Origin: Vermamoeba vermiformis
Taxonomy: Eukaryota; Tubulinea; Echinamoebida
NCBI GenBank assembly: GCA_045837725.1
Contig: JBEWZL010000302.1
Location: 459,905 to 523,904 of the forward strand
Direction: 5' to 3'
Length of the DNA: 64,000 nucleotides
The notes below the pieces were generated by a model. The model was not told the DNA's origin and ran no database searches. It saw only the letters and a list, made by a program, of their open reading frames with translations. Every line of letters starts with the position of its first letter. Within the stretch, counting starts at the first letter, position 1. The position numbers and the translations under genes are program-made. Of this stretch, positions 48,204 to 60,659 are shown piece after piece.

Positions 48204-50306
48204 ATGTATCTCAAGCTAACAGCCGTATTTGTGACGGTCGCTCTGCTCGTTTTCAGCGCTTTCGCTGACGACGACGCTGCTAGAACCCAGAAAACCTTGG
48301 ATAGTAAGCTTGTTTTTACAACCACATTACTCAGATTTTAGTTACTAACTTTCCGTTTAATTTCAGATTTTTTCAAGGCCACCGAAACTTTAAACTGTGA
48401 TCTGTGGGTCGACCAATTTGCCGACGATTACGTTATTCAGGATCCTGCTGATAGCCCGCCATTCAGTGGTACCAAGGCTCAATTGATGGAGAGTTGCTTG
48501 GAAGGAAATCCTAAGACTTTTGCTTGGATGAACGTTACCACTCAATACTTTATTACCGGCCTTTCTGCCTCTGCTCGCTGGAACGTGGCCGGAAAGAGCA
48601 AGGACGGCTGCCCCTTGACTTTCGGTAATATTTACCGCTCTTCACCAATGCCGTTAAATAAGTGCAATACTTAAATTTTTCTGAATAGGCGGAGTTGATT
48701 CATTCGTATTAAACAAGGCCGGAAAGATTAAGCAGCTTACTGGTTATTGGGATCCTTCTCAGATGCAAACTCAGCTTCTGTAAGTCAGCATCTGGATTTT
48801 TGCCGTTTATGGAAAATTTTTATTTTGTTAACAAATTTATGTAGGTGCTCTAACCACACCAAGAAATTGTATGCCCGTACGATGGAGGTTTACTCGTACA
48901 TCCATCAATTGGATGCCGATAAATGGGCCGCTCAATTTGTTCCCGATGCAGTTATGAGCTGCCCTATGTCCGCTCCCGCATATCATGGCCGCGAAGCTAT
49001 CAGGTAATTACTTTATATAATGTAAATTTAACTTTAAGTCTGAAATCGCGTCAATCACCGGTAATCAGGTAAATATCTCGGTTATTTTTAACCTATTCCA
49101 AATTTAGAGCTTACGCACAAACCGCTTTCTCGAACTACGATTACTACGATTACGTCATTACTAAGGACTTCGTTGTTGACGGTCAATCTGTTGTTTTCTG
49201 GCGTGTTGGTATGCCACCCGCAAACACTTTGAATTTCTTGCTGAACTTTTTCAATAGCTTCTGCCTCTTACCTTGGTTGCCGCATCAAGCTTTTGGCCTA
49301 CAACACTATTATATACGACGAAGATCTTCAAATTACTGAGTGGCGCGATTACTTCGACGTAACCGAAGAGATCTCTCAGATGGTGAATTGCGAGAATGGA
49401 ACTAACCGCCCCGTTGCTCCTGTTTGGCCCAGCACTTTCGAGTCTGATTTCACTGGTAAGTCATGACGCTATTGTACTATCAACGACTAACAGCGATTAG
49501 TTGAATTGGACATGTGGCCTGGCTTCGTTTCCAAGGGTCACTTGTGGTACGACTGGACCACTCGCTCGCAACGTGCCGACTACATCGGTAAGTCTTTTCA
49601 ACCTGCTATATGCTCTTGCTAATCGAGGTAGACTGGTGCTTGCCTCTCACCGATCAATTGCCTCCCTTCATGAACTACACTTGCACGTACATCATGCGCG
49701 ATCACACCACTTACTACATTGACAAGATCAACCCCGCCAAGCCCACTTGCTGCGTCTTTGATAACAGTACGTGTTTACATTCAATTTTTAGTGTTCCTGT
49801 GCTAATTTTCGTTGCTTTTAGACCTCCCTCCTCCAGTTCCTGACTTCGCATCCGGCATGACTTACAACGGCACAACTACCGTCGATGGCCAATTGGTCTC
49901 TTCTTGGTACTTGTTGGGCCCCTTCCCCTACGGTCCTTTCTATTACTGGGCCTCGGTGCAAAACAACTTACCCGTCAAGTTCAAGGGTCCCACTACTCTC
50001 AACCAAACCACGCTCTCCTACAAGACTGTCAACATTCACCCCATTCCTACCGAAGCTTTTGCAGTCCCCGCTGATTGCACCAAGATTTGCGAGGTTCCCA
50101 ACGACACTCCTGTAGACGGTTCCAAGCCTGCTCGAGTTCACCACCGCATGCACCACAACCACGTGCCTCATGCCTCGACCACGTCTCACAAGTCTTCTGG
50201 CAGTTCGGAAACCACAGTTGACGATCATGTGCACGACAATGTGAATCCTCATGACTATGCTAACGCTGCCCCTCAGCAATACTACACTGCCCACCACGAT
50301 GAATAG
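48204..50306 (+). CDS. Secreted protein with two SnoaL/NTF2-like domains and His-rich tail
   Basis: ATG at 48204 gives a signal peptide (MYLKLTAVFVTVALLVFSAF). Two consecutive NTF2-like folds follow: one around DLWVDQFADDYVIQDPA, and one from RTMEVYSYIHQLDADKW to IIYDEDLQITEWRDYFD. The second needs an intron within 49212-49263 (RV/ASASYLGC) to stay in frame. A third region with several cysteines (YTCTYIMRDHTTYYID, PTCCVFDN) is unrecognised. The C-terminal tail is rich in histidine (ARVHHRMHHNHVPHAS) and ends AAPQQYYTAHHDE. SnoaL-like domains occur in polyketide cyclases and many unrelated proteins, so no reaction can be assigned. The shared promoter with the VioB-like gene hints at, but does not prove, co-regulation. 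Confidence 0.8.
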
Positions 50307-50514
50307 ATCTTGTAGGCGGAAAGTACCGCGATAGTTAAATAATTCGTTATTTAGCTGTTTGTCAATTCTTGCCCGAAAGACTACGTTATAATGGCATTGG
50401 TTAAAGTTTTAAATCAAACATCCAAATCTCCGCTTTTGCTAATTTTGGCAATCACGTGCGACCTAACACTAATTTTAGAGTTTTGGCAAACGATTTACTT
50501 TTGAAAATCGCGAC

Positions 50515-53500
50515 ATGACGGCAACCACAAAGCCCATTGATTTGGACGAGCTCTTCCCAAAATACCTTGGGAGCCGCCAAGAAAAAGCTCGATTGGCCCT
50601 TTTGGGTCAGCCTGGCTTGATCTTCAAAAGTTACGACATGACCGGAAGCTACAAATATTTAAATATCAAGACCAAAAGAATGCTATCCGTCGAGAACCGA
50701 GGTTTATTGAAGATCCATAAACTTTCGTATCCGTGGATCGTAACAATTCACCAGAAAGATAAGACAAATGACGAGATACAATTACACAATGTGGAAACGG
50801 AGCAGACGAAGCGAGCAAGTTTAACACTTGGAGAAGGCGAGACGTGCAGCGTGCTTCTTTGTAACAGTTCTGGCATCCTTATCGTTACCGATAAACAATT
50901 TTATTTTATCAATTATGCCACATTCGGCGAAGACAAACCTCGCACGATTGCTTTATCGAGCACAAAATTGCTTGAGAGGGCATCCAACCAATTTTCCGCT
51001 ATCGAAGACAACAAAGCACTCATCGCAAACGGATGGCAGTTTCAACTTTGGGACATCGAGACAGGCAAATGCCTGAATACGGCAAATTTAGAGCGCGAAG
51101 AAGACCCAATGCCGTTCCAAATTCTCAGTCTGCGAGATGGGGTGGTGATCGGAAGCACTCTCAAAAAGCTTTACATGTGGACTGATTCAGGTAAAATATC
51201 AAAAATTAATTAATTTAGGAATTTATTACACGTATTGGTTGACATTTTAGACGTCAATTTTTAAATTGAAATCAGTATTGAAAAAATCATCATTAATTTT
51301 AATTTAAATTTTAACTTGCAGGCGTAAACTCAATCCAAATCCGCGATCCATGCTCTTGCTTCATTATAGATGATGGAAAATTATTCGTCGCAAGTATTAC
51401 CGGGCAGATCTCGGTTTACGAATTTCCAAAACCCGCCCTGGTGCGTGAGTTGAATGTTGGTGCTGCAGCTGGGATGAATTTTCTCGAGCAAATGCAAAGT
51501 AGCAGAATCAATGACTTGATTTACTTCGATGAAGTCCTATTTGCCATAACAGAAAACGGTATGACGGATGAGATCGCGAATTAGTTCCGAGTCTCACACT
51601 TTTGCTCTCAGGCGACCTACAAGCGTGGAACACTACACAAGAAAACAGTACTGCTCCATTGAAGACGCAAACTTTGAAGGGAAAAGCGAAGAGAATGATC
51701 AAACTCGACGGCAAGATCTATATTCTCGTCGTCCGCAAAGGCAAGCACGAAGAGCTGGTTCTCTACAATCCCCACGTCAAGAGATTGCTCGCCGCCAATG
51801 CAGTGTCCGCGAGCGCGAGCACGCCTTCTGTTGCTGCCGGTGAAGTGCGCAAGGACGGTTACTTGATGGTCAAGGCATACGACTCAAAGAAGGGCAAGCG
51901 ACGATACGTGCAGCTCCGCGACAACATTTTGTACGAGTACTCATCGCCTAGCGTACGTAATTCTTTAGCACGATTGTATTATGCTAATCCTGAGGACAGG
52001 ACATCGCGCCACTTGGCACCTACGTGATGAGCCCTACTGCGAGCATTGAGGTCAGCGCCTCTAAAAAATCGAAACAAGGCTACGTCAGACTCCACTTGAA
52101 CGACAAACAGTTCATTACTCTCAGCACTGATAACGCCGTCGAGGAAGACGAATGGTACAAGGCTCTGAATGCTTCCATCAAGGACTTGAAGTTCTCTTCG
52201 TTCGCGTACTCCGTGCCATTCACGAGCATTCAACTCGTGAAGGACGAGCGCGGTAATGTGATCAAGTTAGGCAAAGGAGCGGAGTCTTTAGTAGTGCGAG
52301 GTATGTTGATCACTATTTTTCGAAGCAAATCTAATGGTCTTCAAGCTTTGTTGAACGGTCGTGATGTTGCCGTGAAGCTTTTCAACCAGAACACTCCGTC
52401 AAAGATCTTCAAGAACGAAATCGAAATATTAAGGTACGTGCGGAGTACTTAGTGCAACTCAAGCTAACGGTATTTAGCGCGCTAAGACACCCGTGCATTA
52501 TGGAGCTTGTTGGTGCTTGCGTCAAGCAGCCCAACTTAGCACTCGTTCAGCCCTTGATGCTCCGAGGTTCATTGTATGACGCCCTTCACGGAGCCAAGAA
52601 GCTTGATCCCACGAAGTACACGTGGAAGTTGTACTTGAAGATTGCAAATGACATTGCTTCAGGTAAGTCAAATGCCTCTCTTTGGCGTTTATTCAATAAA
52701 CTAACGCGTCGTTGCAGCAATGAACTACCTGCACAACTTCACGTTGAACAACGTCAAACAGCCGATCATCCATCGTGATTTGAAACCTTCCAATTTGCTG
52801 GTCAACTCTTTGGATGCAGACAGCAATGCCGTGACAGTTAAATTGACCGATTTTGGTATCAGTGCTATTGATGCCAAGACTGAGACCAGCTCGAGCGGCA
52901 CAACTGCGTACATGGCACCTGAAGTTCAAGAGCGTGGTGAGAGCGTGACCAAGTCCGATGTGTACAGCTTTGGCATTGTTTTATGGGAGATGCTCACGCA
53001 AGCGGTGCCCCCTACTGTCAAGCGAGTCGCGTACGTATTGTGATTGCTGCTGAAGTGATCATACTAACCACAGTGACAGTAACGAGCACGCAAGGAGTAT
53101 CGCCCCGAATTCATTCCCCGAGTATGCGCCTGCGGAATTAGTTTCGCTCATTCGAGGTACCAAACAACACAATGTGTTTAAGGCCGCTAACAGCTATTTT
53201 AGAATGCACGTCCGTGTCACCGAACATGAGACCTACTTTCGAGGGTGTCATTGAACGTCTTATGGATTGCACTGTGGCAATGATTTCCAGCAACAGAATC
53301 AACGAGCCAGTGACCTCGCCAGCCACCGCCAATCAAAGTGCTACCAGCGGTTTGGTCATTCCCAACAAGCTCTACGGTCGCGAGCCTGAAATCAAGTCCG
53401 TATTGAAGGCATTCGATCGCTTCAAGAACGGAGCCAAGGAAATTCTGTTTATTAAGGGCTATGCTGGCATTGGCAAGTCCTCCTTCATTGAGAAGATGAG

Positions 53501-56500
53501 TCAGTACGCTTCGACCCGTGGGTACGTCTGCAATGGTAAATGGACTCAACAACAGCGCCGCATCCCATACTTTGCCATCACTCAGGCATTGAGTGGCCTA
53601 CTGAGATCAAAAGCGAAGACTTGGACTGACGAGGAGAAGCTCAATTGGAAGAACAAGTTCTTATACGTTTTTGAGGAAACATCTCGCCGCGTTCTTTTCG
53701 AGTTGGTCCCTGAAGCAAGGAAGATCGTGCACACTGCTGCGGAGACTACCGATTCTTTGGATGAAAGCGGCAGCGGCCCTGATATGGCCAATATCAGCAA
53801 GGACAAGTTCAACTACACCTTGGTTACGTTCTTCAAGATGCTCGCTACCAGTGAACATCCTCTGATCATTGCTTTGGACGACTTGCAATGGGCCGATAGC
53901 GCAAGCTTTGATTTGATTACTGCTTTGTTCACCGATCCTTCGCTCAAGTACTTGCTGCTTGTTGGCACATACCGTGATAATGAAATTTCATCGAAGCATG
54001 GTCTGTTGGTAAGTGTAGAAGTTGCTTCTTGATCCACTGATCTAACTTTTCGTGCAGAATGCTCTTCAAGACATTAACGCAGCGCACATTACTTCAGTTG
54101 TCGAGGTTCGATTGCCACAGTTACAAAGCGATAGCGTGTTCAGAATGTTGTGCGATACCTTTAATGTCAAGTCTACTGACAAGAGTGAGCGTGGCGAGTT
54201 GACGGAGTTGGCAAGCATTGTCACCACTAAGACATTCGGCAATCCATTCTTCATTCATCAGTTCTTGCAAAGTTTGTTCTTAGATAAGCTCGTCAATATC
54301 GACGCTCAACACCGTTGGTCTTGGAACTTGAAAGAAATCAAGGCATCAAAGGCCACCGACAACGTGTCCAGTATTGTTACGAAGAACATCAATGGCTTGT
54401 CTAAGAAGGCCATTCAATTACTCCGTCTCGCCAGCCACCTGACTTCCACATTCACGAGCAAAGTCCTTGCTGTGCTTAGCGTAGTTCAGCCAGAAAGCAA
54501 GTCTGTCTCGAAGCCATCGAGTGACGAGGTCAAGACTGTTGAAGAAGTATTGTCGGAGGCCGTGCAAAAGGGCTTGCTGTTCCTGAAGTCCAAGCACACG
54601 TACAAGTTCGAGCACGACGAGATTCAACAAGTTCTGTATGGAATGATCGACAAGAACGAAAAGCAATCCACGCACTACGCTATTGGTCGCGCCTTCAACA
54701 AGATCATTCACTCAAGCAGTTTGGCCAAGAGCTTCCCTACGATCAGCTTGTTTGAAACCGTGCATCAACTTAATGCCGGAGCAGAGTTGATCAAAGACCA
54801 ATCCGAGTTCATTCAGCTCGCGCAACTCAACTTGGAGGCAGCAAAGATTGCCATTCACAAGATGATCGCGTTCGAGTCCGCCTACGGATTCTTGCAAGCT
54901 GCTATGAAGTATTTGGACCTGGAAAAAGGAAAGGGAACTAACGAGAAGGTTCACTGGAATCTCAACTACGAACTCTGCTTCTCAATCTATTTCGAGCTCC
55001 TCCACTGCGAGATTAATCAAGGTTTATTGAACGATGCTGAAGCTACCATCGAGTACTTATTCCAGAAGGTCGACAACAAGAACAAATTGCAAAAGGCTCG
55101 CTTGTACGAGATGAAGGTGCACTTGCAAGAGTCCAAATACCAACCCTTGGAAGCGTGTCAAACTGCGCTGGACTGCCTTAACTACTTGGGCATCTTACCG
55201 GAGAAGACAATCGTCTTCGCGCTGCTTCAAAATCCCGCGCCTGTGTTCGCACTTGCCCAACAGGTCGATGCCTCCAAGATATCTCAAGCTGAGTTGCGTG
55301 CACGCGCTGCGAGATCGTTCGTTCAGCAAGTCACTCCCGAAGTCGATTTGGCCAACAGAGTTCTGCTCACCGCAATGATTTCAGGTAATTACTCGAATGT
55401 CCGTAAATAACAGTACTAACAGAGTGTTGAATAGCGATTCTGAGTGGTATCGTCCCCGTGTCCAGTTTGTTCTCCCTATTATGGATGAAACTGATGCTCG
55501 AGAATCCCGGCTTAAAGGTGTCGCCTTATGCTCTCTTCGTCTACTCTTCGTATTGCATCAACTTCCGTGGCGATATGAACACGGCCGTTGATCTTACACG
55601 CTTGGCATACAACCTCCTTCAAGACAGCAACGACCCTCATCGCGCCATTGCTTTGCTCAACACGGCCACGTACTTGGGTTTCAGAATGTTCCCGTACAAG
55701 GACGTGCTCGTTAGCATGAACAAGGTCTACGAAATGGCCACTGAAGACGGTGCATTTGCCAGCGTTGGTTACGCGTGCATTCACGAGGTGTACATCATGG
55801 TGATGGGCGGTGAGAATGTCTCACAAGCTATCGTCAAAGCCGAGAAATGGAAGGTCCTTATGCTTGCCAAGAGAAACTTCTTCATTGTGTTTGGTATCAA
55901 CATCTCATTGGCTATCTTGAAGCTATTGCGCGGCGACACGCTACACAACGATACTCTTACCTTCGAGGGTTTCAGTCAAGAGGAAACTGAAAGGGGTTTG
56001 ACCCACATGCCTCCAGTTGCAGTGTTCACGTATTTAGTGTACAAGATGTTTGCCAAGGTAAGCGCAATTGTAGTGTCGATCAACAGCCCAACTAACGAGC
56101 GAACCTAGTGTCTATTCAATCGCTGGGAAGAGGCCTATGAAATCCAGAAGCGCATTATCGCGGAGTGCGAGAACCCCATTAAGGGTTTCTTGTTTTACGC
56201 GTTCTGGCTGTTCTTGGCTGCCCTAGTACCGCTCAAGCTGTACAAGAAGAATGTAACTTCAAAGACCAAGCGTCACGAGTACAGCGCGTTGTTTGATGAC
56301 TACATGAAGGTAGCTGCATAATGACAGTCTTATATACCTCGGTACTAATTAAATACGGTTATTAGCGCTTGAAGGAGTACGAGATGGGCGGTCAAAATAT
56401 TCAACACTGGCTGGACTTGTTGCACGCTGAAGAGCTTGCAAATTCGTTCTATCGACACCGCAAGCGAGTGTCCGTGCCATCGTCGACTAGCTTGACGAGC

Positions 56501-57741
56501 AGTTCATCTAGCGCTGGTTCTCCTCTCCCTACAAACTCCTCGCCTAGTCTCACCCGAAAGGATGCCAAGACCAATCTTCAAGAAAAGAGCGAAAAGTCAC
56601 ACTTGAAGTATCTAGAGGCCACGCACTACTATAACAAGAGCAAAGAGCATGCCATCAAAGTTGGCAGCTTGGTATTTGCTGGATGGGCCGCGGAGTTCTG
56701 TGCTGACTTCTGCACCGACTTGGGCTGGGAAAGCATGACACGTGTTTATGCTTACGACGCGTTCAAACTCTACGAAGAGGCTTCTGCATCAAGCAAAGTT
56801 GAACACATCAAGAGCAATTACGACGATGTCCTTGCCGAGTTCACGAAAATCATTGGCACAACAGAGTCGAGCAGTGCTGTCGATGAAAGTTCTGTCAACC
56901 CTCATAGCATTCTACTCCTCAAGCAGTTTGGTCGTAACTTAATGTCACAAGTCAGAAATGAGACTAAAAACCCTAGCCTTCGTGATGCTATCGATGTGTA
57001 CTCCGATTACATCACGAACATGGATCTTGCCTCGCTGACGACAGACTCAAGCGAGTTAAGTTCAGCAAGCAGCACGATCTCAACCAGCTTGGAGACGTCG
57101 CGAAGCACGGTAAGTTGCAACCACGAATAATTAAGTGCATTCGTTTTACTGACAAGTCTCTTAGGAAATTCAAGTTGAAAAAGAGCTCGCAAGCACGCTG
57201 AACATGGTCAAACTAATTCAGCAGGTGTCAAATCCTGATGTCGATATTACACACTCGCTCAGCTTATTGATCCCCAACAACATTTGTCTCCCGTTGCTCT
57301 TGACGCCTGCTAATTTCAAAGAAATCATTACGATTTACACGGTCGCTTTCATAGTGAACTTCGGTCAGCATCCCAAGTATCACCTGGCTTTATTCTTGTA
57401 CGTACTATCAGCTTTAATTGTTAACTCTGGCTAATTAATTACTTTCAGAGAGCCTAGTGCTGAACTGCGAATAGTGTTCCAGCTAACGGACTTTATCCCG
57501 AAAGAAACATCTGTGCCTCTCCAGGGCGAGACTGCCGATGTGCCTGTTGGAGTTAAAAACTCATTACGACCAAGTAAGTTGCTTGCTTTGTTATTGTTTG
57601 AACAAAAACTAATGCCACTTTACAGTTGAGCAATTGTTGGATAGTGTTCAAGCAGAGTTCAGCTATTGTCGTGTGGTTAGAGATCAATACATTCAGCATG
57701 TGCTCAAGATGACTTGTGCTTTCCATGCTTCAGACAAATAA
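50515..57741 (+). CDS. Giant signalling protein: beta-propeller, PH domain, TKL kinase, STAND ATPase, helical repeats
   Basis: About 2,150 residues over fifteen or more exons from ATG at 50515. The N-terminal 400 residues look like a WD40-type propeller (FQLWDIETGKCLNT, DLQAWNTTQENS). A PH domain follows (KDGYLMVKAYDSKKGKRRYV to EEDEWYKALNASI). The kinase domain has LGKGAES, VAVKLF, IIHRDLKPSNLLV, TDFGIS and MAPEV, all catalytic residues being present, and resembles TKL kinases. It ends RPTFEGVIERLM. Then an AAA_16/STAND ATPase: GYAGIGKSSFI (Walker A) and IIALDDLQWAD (Walker B). The rest is alpha-helical, TPR-like. The kinase-plus-STAND pair recalls bacterial PknK-type regulators. It may act as a switch that oligomerises on a signal; this is inference. 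Confidence 0.88.
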
Positions 57742-57779
57742 GACATTGCTTTGTAATAAATTATTTTTCATTGAATTGA

Positions 57780-59160
57780 GCCTATTAAAACACTCAAACA
57801 GTACACAATTTTCTTTTGAATGAGGTGGCTTCTCTTATCCCATTCAAAGGTCTGGGCTGTAAATCATCCCTAAGCCTTTATTTGATTTAGTAGTCTGTAA
57901 TTAACAACTGACCAAAAGTTCATGTCAGACAATCAAGAACAAAACAAGCTGCCATGTAAAGAAAAACTGAATGAAGCCTTTCAGCCAAATGAACATCTCA
58001 ATTATCCAATTGACACACTGAAGGACTCTTGCTTGGGACCCAACTTTTTCCTGTGGGAACAGGTAATCTTCATGCAGTCTCAATCTGGATGCCTTTGATT
58101 TGATAGTCTATGGTTGGGGATGCAAAATGCAGTGGCAATTTTTTTTGGTGATGGATACCATGGAAAACAAAATGGCAACCATTTTGCCACCTGTTCACTG
58201 TGGTAAACATGTACTTCAAGTGTTCTTAATTGATGCAGAACTTGATGGCACCAATTGATGTGCCAGGCTAGATGACATTCTTGCCGCTCTTGTCCTTGTC
58301 CCAAGGTGAAGGCATGTTGAGCATGAACATTACCAGCTGATGCAAGTGCACCTGGTACATCATTTTGCTGTGCTGATTGGTAATTGAAATGCTGGGCAAA
58401 AAGTTCAGCATAGGAATGATGCAGCCAGAGTCCAACAGGACTGTGTGGTCTGACAGGCTGTGGTAAAGTTTGCCTTGGAAAAAAACTTGGTCAGGTGTGT
58501 GGGATTTTGTCAAACCTTGCCAAGTTGTATGTGGGTATTGTATGGAATAAAAATAAAAAACTTAAGTAGGGAAGAAAAACGTTTTTTTCTATGGTGCCTC
58601 CTTCACCAAAGCTTGTAGTTAGCTCCACTCTCCTCCAACCTTTTTGCAAGCCTTATTCACTCAAGGAAGAACATGCTGCAATGTTTGGGGCAAACATTAA
58701 CTTTACTTATTTTAATTTCCTTCATGTTAGGTTGTTTTTACTTAATATAGGTTAATAACTGTTTATTATAGGTACATCAGTTTGACCTAATTTACTTGTG
58801 TGGTCTGTGCAAATAGAACTTGGGGTATCAAATCCTTCTTCATGCTTTTGACTCTGAGCTGGAGATTTGTGGTGAAGGACACTGCATCCAGTCTAAAGAA
58901 CACCTGAGTGTGTATGCAAGATGTCTTACCTAGAGATCCAGAGTTGGATTGTTTCTCAGGGATAGGAGACTTCAGGAACTCATGGTCACTAGAAGACAGT
59001 GGAAGATCCATCTGAGATGCGCCCAAGAAAGTGGTTGGCCTAGTCAGGATAAGGTACTTACATATCAGGATGAATGTCTTCTAGCTTCCTGATGAATATT
59101 AAAAATTTAGTAAGCCAAGATCCACTCAAGATCGAGTACTGAAAAAAAGACAATTTGCTA
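57780..59160 (-). mobile_element. Remnant of an LTR retroelement, probably Ty3/gypsy-like
   Basis: Old, decayed element fragment. Best evidence is a minus-strand stretch within about 58080-58515 that resembles a retropepsin region: a VLLDSGC motif, with a PTIDYQ segment further on as in Ty3/gypsy elements. A second open stretch (about 58787-59026) may belong to a gag-like part. No LTRs, reverse transcriptase or integrase were recognised, so only part of the element survives and it is clearly broken. The whole block is almost free of CpG, suggesting considerable age and past cytosine methylation. Confidence 0.42.
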
Positions 59161-59357
59161 AAAATAAACTGAGAGGAGGAAATATCGATTTCTAGTGCTT
59201 AATATACATCAGTCGCGGCCAAAAGTATCGCCCCGTCACTTGACTAGGGCCATTTCCGGTAGGAGAAAGTTTGCATGGCCAAAACGGGCGTTTATTATCA
59301 GCATATGCTTATTATTTAGCATATGCTAAAATGTATCGAAAACATATGATGAACTAG
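59161..59357. other. Spacer with GCATATGC-type palindromes
   Basis: Non-coding spacer between the retroelement remnant and the inverted-repeat element. CpG content returns to normal here. Two copies of AGCATATGCT-like palindromes lie at about 59295-59333, and similar CATATG palindromes occur beyond the other end of the element. Confidence 0.35.
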
Positions 59358-60232
59358 ATATGGCAAGATCCATGAGTCTCAGCTCACATGGAATGGCCAA
59401 ATATACATCAACCTGTGATAAATTGGACAAATGCAACGCAAAAAAAGTGGATGCAGTTAAAAAACTGCAAAATGGAGAGCAAAAATAAACAGCAAAAAAA
59501 ATTCCTTGGAAGTGACCTGAGTTAATTATTCAAACTTTGTGTGGTCTTGCACACCGATTTTTCCAGCATCCAACAGCAACATCCTAAACAAATGCGGCCA
59601 AATCATAATGTATCTGGAGGGCAAGTACCAAAAAACTAGCAAAATTGTTGCTTTAACATAACAAATACTGAGCACCAACAAGAACAAAACACCTCAGAAA
59701 AATAAAAAAGTTACATATGCAACAGTGGGGTTTGAACCTGCGCCCTAGGGCTTCTGAGGGGCAAGCAAAAACGTGTGGCGCGTTTTTACTCCTTGACAAA
59801 CAATTTCTGAAGAAATTTTTACAAAATTGCACCTGTTTTGCAGTATTTTGTCAGTTCTTTGAGCTTCTGGAGTAAAAACGCGCCACGCGTTTTTGCTAGT
59901 GGTGATAACTTCCTCAGAAAGGCAACAATTATCCATTAATTTGTTGCCTTGCTGAGGCCCCAAAATGCTTATCCATACCCTCCATTGTGTTGGCATTGCT
60001 GAAACATGATGTCTGGTTGGTGAAAAATCCTGACCTCAGGTGAGGAAGATTGAGTTATTCTGTCTGTCTGAGACTCCCAAGTCCTCAGACTACAGGTGAA
60101 AAAATTGCAATTTTATGCTGTTTAAAAATTCCATTCCCATTTATTTTTAGAGAAGTTTTGCTGTTTAGATACAAAAATAAATGGGATGAAAAAAGACCCC
60201 AGTTGAGCTGAGACTCGTGGATCTTGCCATAT
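59358..60232. mobile_element. Non-coding element with terminal inverted repeats (MITE-like, 875 bp)
   Basis: The first 27 bases (59358-59384, beginning ATATGGCAAGATCCATGAG) match the reverse complement of the last 27 (60206-60232) with one difference. If the repeats start at TGGCAAG, they are flanked on both sides by TA, as expected for an element that duplicates a TA target. Inside are two further strong inverted repeats: about 30 bp pairing 59762-59792 with 59869-59899, and a 14-bp perfect pair 60135-60148 with 60173-60186. No transposase is encoded; short frames inside look random. This fits a non-autonomous DNA transposon or foldback element. Confidence 0.5.
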
Positions 60233-60285
60233 GTAAAATAGCATATGAACCAGAGCATATGCAATTTATTAATTAAAAAACAATT

Positions 60286-60552
60286 TTACTTTTTCTTCTT
60301 TTGCTGCAGGAGTGCCAGTTGTTGCTTCAATTTGCGCTCCTTCTCATTGTCAGAGTCATTTTCAGAGATTGATGACTCTGGATCAGCTGTAAGGGTAGGA
60401 GGAGGGAGGAGAATGTAAAGACTGAACAGACATTAGAATGCAAGATCTGTTTAAGTTTGAAACTTACGTCTTTGTATCCTGGCGACTCAAATGTACTAAA
60501 CCAAGTTGATCTAGCTTGAGAAGTTGCATTTTAACATGATCCTTGTGTAGCC
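60286..60552 (-). pseudogene. Possible gene fragment, two exon-like segments
   Basis: On the minus strand, 60468-60552 reads LHKDHVKMQLLKLDQLGLVH and ends at a GTAAGT donor. After an intron-like gap with a pyrimidine-rich acceptor, 60286-60386 reads ADPESSISENDSDNEKERKL and ends QQKKKK-stop. Each segment looks coding, but the two do not join in the same phase, so this is either a decayed gene tail, part of a mobile element, or chance. The tandem motif TACATATGATTAAA (nearly three copies, about 60572-60608) lies just beyond. No family recognised. Confidence 0.22.
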
Positions 60553-60571
60553 CTAGAATTCGAGAATTAGA

Positions 60572-60608
60572 TACATATGATTAAATACATATGATTAAAT
60601 ACATATGC
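60572..60608. repeat. Short tandem repeat, 14-bp unit
   Basis: The unit TACATATGATTAAA occurs twice in a row, followed by a partial third copy (TACATATGCAT). Each carries the CATATG palindrome seen around the neighbouring inverted-repeat element. Confidence 0.7.
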
Positions 60609-60659
60609 ATTTTACCAGTATCGTTGGTAACTGTTGTGCATTATATAGGATTTAGGGCT

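Noticed and set aside
59745-59996. 83-codon minus-strand frame in the inverted-repeat element
   Set aside because: Composition looks random and it spans the internal palindrome.
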